Source: Piezodorus guildinii (lineage: Eukaryota > Arthropoda > Insecta > Hemiptera > Pentatomidae). Taken from it: 64,000 bases of DNA. Under the pieces are notes generated by a model that saw nothing but the letters and a program-made list of their open reading frames with translations, was not told the origin of the DNA and did no database searches. Shown here one piece after another: positions 58,291-64,000 of the stretch (positions are counted from its first letter, which is position 1; each line of letters starts with the position of its first letter). Position numbers and translations under genes: made by a program. The DNA lies in assembly GCA_023052935.1 (NCBI GenBank), contig CM041292.1, positions 101,658,426 through 101,722,425 on the forward strand, given 5' to 3'.

Positions 58291-59094
58291 AAGAACACGA
58301 GTTTGACGATACGCAGCCTTTCGCTCAATATGATACAATATACACATCAAATACATTTGAGATTAAAAAAAGAAAAAAACAACTAACAAAAATGCTTTAT
58401 ATTTTATTTAAAGTTGTTGGTGTATCATTAAAATGTTTTTTTTTAAATCAATTAAAACAAAAGTAATATATTGGAAATTGTTCTTATTAGTTGCAAAAAC
58501 GCTTTTCTTTTCCATAATAAACGCAATAATGGTTTTAAGATAATATCACGTTTAGAAGATCAAATTGAAACGGAGTATTTTATTTTTTATTAACAGAGCA
58601 CTTTCAGTAAAAAAGTTATCAACATTTCTTGTTCGTATAATTAGAAGTAATTAAAAATTGTATACATCTAACTTGTTAGAAATTTAATGCTCTAAAAGAT
58701 TGTTTCTTATGTATTTTTTAATATACTGGTCACCTAAATAGTTATTGAAGCTAAACCGCCGACTTTTCTGACATTTTGTGTTTTTTTGACAATATGGTCA
58801 ATATTGACAACCACGTATCTCAGCAGGTGTTTCGAATTTTCCAACATATTACATACCAAACATGTAGGCAATGTAATGTCCTTTAAAATTGCTAACGACA
58901 AAGTTTGCTCTAAAATGCCGAGGAACAGATTTAGAAGGACAGAAAACTGAAAAAAGTACGTTTTTTTAGAGGTTTTTCCAAGATAGCGGGAAACGCACAA
59001 GGATGAAAAGTGTGAAAACTTGGGTTTTTAATAAGGAGAGCAGTACAAACAATCGTGCCTAAAAATTAAATTTACCCTACCTTTTTCTAGCCAA
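58291..59094. other. Unassigned interval
   Basis: No supported gene; an 88-codon minus frame at 58734-59000 is not recognised. Confidence 0.4.
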
Positions 59095-59165
59095 CCCCCT
59101 TTTTTGGTCTAATTCTACTTGGCTATAGTGCTCTATCCACTGGACCACGCCGCTGCCTCTTATTA
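59095..59165 (-). mobile_element. SINE head fragment
   Basis: The minus strand reads GGCAGCGGCGTGGTCCAGTG then GATAGAGCACTATAGCC, nearly the first 40 bp of the SINE at 61072 (GGGAGCGGCGTGGTCTAGTG). Only the tRNA-like A-box half remains. Confidence 0.7.
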
Positions 59166-60357
59166 ATATACCTCTAGGTAATAAGAATAAAATAAAATAT
59201 ACTCTGAACTTTATCCTTTATTTTATCCTTTGAAATTTCGGATACTCAGCATTTCAATGACTACAAACAGGCATTGACTTATCTCTATTATGTGCTTACT
59301 ATTAGCTGAAGAGAGGAAGGATATAGATTCTCCTTAACGATTATGGAGAAAATGAAGAATTACATATATACATATATAAAATATTTATAATGATATGACT
59401 TGCATAAAAATTAATAAAATAGAGGATTAGAAACGGAATCCAATTATAGATTTTTTATTGATATAGTCATTTTTTATGTGAATAAAATGAAAGCGTAAAA
59501 TTGTTTTTAAAAAGCGGAAACTATTGAGTATGCTCCAACATGGGACTAACCCAGGAAAGAATTCCCCACATAACCGGCTGAATAGAAATGATGGCAAATA
59601 TCGGACAGATTTAGAAAAGTTGGAGACGAGCGGTGGCTGAGGATGGGAAGCACGTAGGGCACCAGATTTCGCGGCGGAACCTCATTGAATCTTAACTACT
59701 CAGATATTCTTCAATCGCTCCTTAGAGGGCTTCCTCCTCATAAAGTTATTTATAAATCGGAAATCGCTGGAGAAAATAGGAATATTTTTCTAAACCTATC
59801 GGGAACTATAAACCTACACAAACCCATAAAATCTCTCTCAGTTTAAGATTCTTATCGATTAAATAAATTGGAGCATCGTAAAGAATACTGAATACTAGTA
59901 CAGAGTAGATTTAAATTATATGATCTGCAGTAATAATTTAAATTCAAAACAGCTTAAAAAAGTTTTTTTTGTTTTGTTTTTTTAAATTTAAGATGGACTA
60001 ATTAAGATTAGTGATCTTTACACTGTTTTGTAAAGTATTTTTTTTTTTTTATATTTTCAATATCAATACCTCTATGAGAAAAAGAAAATTTGATTCCTCT
60101 CAGAATTTGATGTTTCACGTCTTAAGATACATAGAATCCAGTTATCGACTTTAGTAAAATCCGTCCGTCGGTAGCTTTTCTCCAAATCTATGGGCCGATT
60201 TTTTGCATCAGTGTCCAAGATTTAGTCTCTTAGGCGACTATTAGTTACAATAGCGAAAAAATGTAAATTATTTTGGAATCAGCGCACCTAAATGAAAATT
60301 AATAAAATCAAATTCATATTAGTCAAGCTATGACAGTCTTGATGGATTATAACAATC
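59166..60357. other. Unassigned interval
   Basis: No supported gene; a GC-richer patch near 59610-59680 is unexplained. Confidence 0.4.
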
Positions 60358-60740
60358 GAGACGTTGATTTCCAAAAAGTACTAAAGGACATTTTTTACAA
60401 AATTGATTTTTTTATATATTTGTATTCTAATCAATTAGTTATATCTAAATCTCCTATTTGATTTTATCTAATGAACACTCAAGCCCTTTATAAACGCAAT
60501 TTAGAAATATAATTATTTTCTAAAGGAAATAATTACACATTTAATTTTGTTCCAAATTATACCAAAACATCTCATTTCATATCTTTAATATGATATAATT
60601 AATATACTAAAAAAACAAATCTGGATTTTAATGCGAAAAGAATCAAATTAGCTAATTTAATAATATAATAATCAGTGATTTTTGCTCCTCCTGTAAAATT
60701 TCCTAGAATGGATATAGTACCTTTTGGAAATCAACGTCTC
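60358..60740. mobile_element. MITE-like element Z1 with 24-bp terminal inverted repeats
   Basis: The left end GAGACGTTGATTTCCAAAAA (then GTAC) and the right end (GTAC then CTTTTGGAAATCAACGTCTC) are inverted copies matching at 23 of 24 positions. 383 bp, AT-rich and non-coding. Copy Z2 follows in direct orientation after AATT. TSD is not clear, so the superfamily is undetermined. Confidence 0.8.
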
Positions 60741-60744
60741 AATT

Positions 60745-60925
60745 GAGACGTTGGCGGAACTAAAGGACATTTTTCCGAAATTGATATTTTGACATATCTT
60801 TATTCAAATAGTTTAGTATTATCAATATAAATCTGTGATCAGATTTCACCTAAAAAAATTAAAAAAATCCTTTAAAAACGTATTCCAATATTGCAGTTCA
60901 TTCCAAAAGCTACGATATATCCTAC
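60745..60925. mobile_element. MITE-like element Z2, truncated
   Basis: Starts GAGACGTTGGCGGAACTAAA and tracks the left half of Z1 (ACTAAAGGACATTTTT, CTTTATAAACG/CTTTAAAAACG) with moderate divergence. The right TIR is absent. With the end of Z1 it creates a 22-bp perfect palindrome at 60732-60753. Confidence 0.65.
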
Positions 60926-61059
60926 TACAGCAGAAACACCTAACCCTTATTCTTATTGGTTTCTTTAGCATCTTGAATCACCGCAATTATTTCGATGAAT
61001 GGTTTTAACCTAATAATAAATTTGTAGACTGTTTTAAACAACTTTGTTTTTAGCGTCGG
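60926..61059. other. Short unassigned interval before LINE B
   Basis: Nothing recognised; the true 5' end of LINE B may lie at its right edge. Confidence 0.4.
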
Positions 61060-61071
61060 TTTAGTTCTTGT

Positions 61072-61349
61072 GGGAGCGGCGTGGTCTAGTGGGTAGAGCG
61101 CTAGTCTACTGTCCTCCGGGTTCTAGTTTCGAATCCTGGCTGTGACGAAATATTATTTATTCTGTTATTTCATCCGGGGCGATCCTGGGGTATGGAGACC
61201 CTCCCAAAATTGGGGAAAAAAGCTGGCGGCTGAGCGTGATGTCAGCCGAATCCCCTCATTGCACGGCCGTTGGCCTAGAAACAGTACGAATCTCTACATG
61301 TACTGAGCCCAAAACTCTTCATGGGTTGTAGTGGTGCGAGGTTTTTTTT
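61072..61349 (+). mobile_element. Second-family SINE with 12-bp TSD at the 5' edge of LINE B
   Basis: 278-bp element flanked by TTTAGTTCTTGT (61060-61071 and 61350-61361). Head GGGAGCGGCGTGGTCTAGTG, A box TGGTCTAGTGGG and B box GTTTCGAATCC are tRNA-like. The body is GC-rich (CCTGGGGTATGGAGACCC; CGGCCGTTGGCCTAGAAAC), and it ends in GAGG plus a T-run rather than poly(A). The TSD sits at or just inside the 5' end of LINE B. A 59.1-kb fragment shares the head. Confidence 0.9.
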
Positions 61350-61695
61350 TTTAGTTCTTGTAGGCGAACAGCTGATGCGCTCGATGATAACAGTCATACG
61401 TTACTTCGTCTCTCAGATTTTTGCTCTTTTCAGTAGGAATTCGCTTGAGTTCAGTCTGGAAAACTTCACTAGACTTCAAGAAAGCCACAGCAGTGAATAT
61501 TGGAGAAATATCGGTAAGCAAAGTTATAATTTACTTTGTAAAATCACGAAAAGTGAAAGGAGGGTCACTGATCAGCTGATCGCCGCTAGCTCGGCAAGCT
61601 CGGGCTTGCTTTTCTTTAACTTATCTTTCTTTTATTATTCTTCCTTCTCATTCTCATTTCATTATTTATCTATTATTATTTCTTTTTTTTTCTGT

Positions 61696-62205
61696 GTGAA
61701 ATGCGGTGAGCAACATAAATCAGAAGAATGCACATGATCAAGATCAACACCCGCTGTATGTGCTCTGTGCCTCGAGGACCACCTGGCTAACTACAAGGGA
61801 TGTCAAATCTACAAGAACCTCAAAAGCAGATATCAAAAACCTCAGAATCTGGATGAAACAGCTGAACCGATCAGAAGCAGAAGATAACCTTCAAAAACAA
61901 TTGATTCCAATGTAACATTTGCCCATCTACTTGGAGGTGGGAACCAGAACAAAGAGGCCCTGCCGGAACAACGCATACTTCAAAATCCTGAACCCCTTCC
62001 ACAACCACATATTCCTCAAAATTTAACCAACCATCAAAAACCTCATCCGAATCAAATTTCTCATATTCCTCCTCCATCAAATGTCACAGACCTTACAAGT
62101 TTGATGACATCCTTCATCACTGAAATCAAATCCCTTGTTATGCCGCTAATATCACTACTTACTAATCTCGTATCAAATTTAATCCCATCCTTAAAAAATC
62201 CTTAA
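61696..62205 (+). pseudogene. LINE B ORF1 remnant (C-terminal third)
   Basis: Only the second and third zinc knuckles (CVKCGEQHKSEEC; CALCLEDHLANYKGC) and the Pro-rich tail remain. The N-terminal domain and first knuckle, about 805 bp relative to LINE A, are gone. The break lies at TGAAATGCG, present at both deletion endpoints in LINE A (34036-34044, 34841-34849) and once here (61697-61705). A TGA follows the second knuckle. The stop TAA abuts the ORF2 ATG (TAAATG) as in LINE A. Confidence 0.85.
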
Positions 62206-63748
62206 ATGACTACACCTAACTCCTTATCCATTCTCCTTTGGAATGCGAATGGTGTTAGAAATCACACTGACGAACTTACAGCTTTATTGCAAGACAAAAA
62301 CGTTGGTGTAGCACTTATTACTGAAACTAGACTAACCACTAAACAGTCCTTTAAAATACCTCAATACGTAACATACCGTACGGACCACCCAGACGGAAAA
62401 GCCCATGCCGTTACTGCTGTCATTGTGCACCAGTCCCTCTCCCACCACATACTCCCAGTCCCCTCCTATGATTTCCTACAATGCACCGCCATAGTAATCA
62501 AGACTTTTTCTTTTCTGATCTCCCTCGCATCAGCGTACTGCCCTCCTAAACATTCCATCTCCAACATTCTATTCGAATCCTTCCTCAATGCCATAGGAAA
62601 CCACTTCATTCTGGGTGCAGACATGAATGCTAAGAACCAACAATGGGGTTGCAGATCCACGAATTGTCGTGGGCGGAATTTACAGTCTGCACTCAGCTCT
62701 AGACGTTTCAACCTCCTGCCTCCTGACTCCCCTACCTACTGGCCAACTGATCCTAACCGTAATCCTGACATCCTTGACTTCTTCATCCACAACGGATTAG
62801 GCTCCCTAAACATGTCGGTGACTCGCCTTGATAAACTGTCCTCTGACCATAGTCCATTGCTCCTTAAAGTATCCCTAATTCCTATTCCAAAACCCACCCC
62901 ACCGTCATTTATCAGAGGACCAGTAAACTGGGACCTTTTTCGCCAAATCCTGGCCAGTGATATTGACCTCACAGTGAAACTCAAAACTCCAGATGACCTT
63001 GACGATGCCGTAAACTCCTTCACCATCGCCATCCAACAAAGCTGTTTGGACTGCCTCCTCTCCCAAGCACTCCCAGATAAGTCATAACCAAAATCATTTA
63101 CTACAACACCTCATAGACCTCATCCGCTCCAAACGACGAACCAGATCCTTATGGCAACGCACCCGTCACCCCACAGATCGCCGTTCCTATAACTTTTATT
63201 GCAGACAATTAAAGAGAGAGCTGGCGACCTTCCGTTCCCAATCTTTTAGTTCCTTCCTTTCTTCTCTTTCGGCTTGTGGCAATTCCCTATGGAATGTCAC
63301 CAAGAAAATTCTAAAATCCCACCATATTTCCCATCCCCTCCGTCGTAGTAATGGCTCCTGGGCTGCGTCTGATGAAGACAAAGCCAAGGAACTTGCCAAA
63401 TACGTTTCCGAAGTCTTCACACCTCATCCAGCACCCCATCCAAACCACACTGCAGTGGTGGAAGAGTTCCTTCAGTCTCCAATCCCGCTTTCATTACCTC
63501 CTAAAGTAGTTAATCCCTCTGAGGTCAAATATCTTCTCCGAAAACTTTTACTCCGTAAATCTCCTGGATTCGGATCTCCTCACTCCTCAGATTCTCAGAC
63601 AGCTTCCATCTAAAGCCGTTATATTTCTTACATATATTTACAACTCCATTCTACGCACTACTCATTTTCCTCTCTTATGGAAACATTCCACATTAATTCT
63701 CTTCCTAAAACCAGGTAAACCTCCTAACACTACGACGTCATATAGACC
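62206..63748 (+). pseudogene. LINE B ORF2: endonuclease and N-terminal RT, frameshifted
   Basis: 293 open codons (62206-63087) hold the complete APE-like endonuclease: LLWNANGV, ITETRL, YCPPKH, FILGADMNAKNQQW and SDHSPLL. An extra A near 63037-63040 then shifts the frame. The reading continues as SLWQRTRHPTDRRSYNFYC, NSLWNVTKKILKSH and VNPSEVKYLLRKLLLRKSPG. Further indels near 63565-63590 precede an RT fragment ending FLKPGK...TSYRP, where an insertion interrupts it. Motifs A-C are not in the window. Confidence 0.88.
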
Positions 63749-64000
63749 TTTATTTATTTATTTAAACCCTTCCCTGCCTTGAAGGCAATACGGGTGCTTG
63801 CAGCTGTAGGAAGTACCAAGTTACAACCCACAGCTGCTTTATGTCTTCAAAGTTAGCTCAAATGTTCGGCAGCCTTCTTCATGCTTCTCCCCTAACCAGC
63901 GTGAAGTGACTTGGACCAACACATTCTTTACACCCGTACACGAATGCTTTGTAATACGGGTAGTTTTCTTTGGTTACTAGGTGAGGAATGTCACTCTCCG
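63749..64000 (-). mobile_element. Unidentified retroposon inserted in LINE B (runs off the window)
   Basis: LINE B is cut at TCATATAGACCT. The insert begins TTTATTTATTTATTTAAACC, which on the minus strand is an (AAAT)n-like 3' tail, so the insert is minus-oriented. The body is GC-richer (CCCACAGCTGCTTTATGTC) and unlike the SINEs here. Its other end and TSD are outside the window. Confidence 0.65.

Larger units (their letters stand above)
61350..63748 (+). mobile_element. LINE B, second copy of the LINE A family
   Basis: The 5' UTR (about 61350-61690) aligns with that of LINE A over its length (CAGTCAT, CAGTCT.GAAAAC, AGACTTCA, GGTAAG.. blocks). A shortened ORF1 (about 61696-62205) and ORF2 (62206 onward) follow. 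The element stops at 63748, in the RT domain (TSYRP), where another insert begins; the rest probably lies beyond the window. More decayed than LINE A, with an ORF1 deletion and several frameshifts. Confidence 0.9.

Overview
This window looks like gene-poor, AT-rich nuclear DNA from an arthropod, probably an insect or possibly another arthropod such as an isopod. The evidence is many jockey-type and RTE-type LINE fragments, tRNA-derived SINEs, mariner-like transposase relics, long (TA)n microsatellites and no bacterial-style operons. I found no convincing intact host gene, rRNA, genuine tRNA gene or CRISPR array. The species cannot be named from the sequence alone.

Layout. 1-7.7 kb: two jockey fragments, a complete copy of an unclassified 0.87-kb repeat (here called family X), and a nearly full-length minus-strand jockey-like LINE (LINE C, 2572-6393) bounded by a 14-bp target-site duplication (TSD). 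7.7-13.1 kb: more X copies, one carrying a nested retroposon and one split by a truncated LINE A copy; a 188-bp tandem repeat; and a roughly 500-bp foldback palindrome. 13.7-17.7 kb: two tiny 5'-truncated LINE tails with TSDs, an RNase H-bearing LINE relic and X. 19.0-22.8 kb: (TA)n tracts around an RTE-like LINE with an inverted 5' part, a partly duplicated X copy and a jockey RT relic. 24.4-32.2 kb: two mariner-like relics, AT-rich DNA and an RNase H LINE tail.

33.7-38.5 kb: LINE A, a full-length jockey-type element with a 10-bp TSD, two ORFs, gag zinc knuckles, an APE-type endonuclease and an FADD reverse transcriptase, inactivated by a few point changes. 39-48 kb: X copies, jockey, SINE and RTE fragments, including a 5'-truncated RTE-like insertion with a 13-bp TSD and a 457-bp internally deleted derivative of the same family. 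50-54.9 kb: a GC-richer, G/C-rich non-coding patch, an RT relic, an X copy split by an insert, an inverted-repeat element inside a (TA)n tract and a jockey tail. 55.7-61 kb: a SINE with a 14-bp TSD, a pseudogene of an uncharacterised protein family, a small terminal-inverted-repeat element pair (family Z) and SINE pieces. 61-64 kb: LINE B, a second copy of the LINE A family, with a SINE at its 5' edge, a microhomology-bounded deletion in ORF1 and another insert at 63.75 kb.

The parts do not form a pathway. Their relationship is historical: LINE machinery mobilised the LINEs and SINEs, and nested insertions give a relative order of activity. The most novel-looking items are family X (terminal inverted repeats plus an end hairpin and internal GT tract, reminiscent of Helentron-type non-autonomous elements), family Z, the foldback palindrome and the internally deleted RTE derivative.
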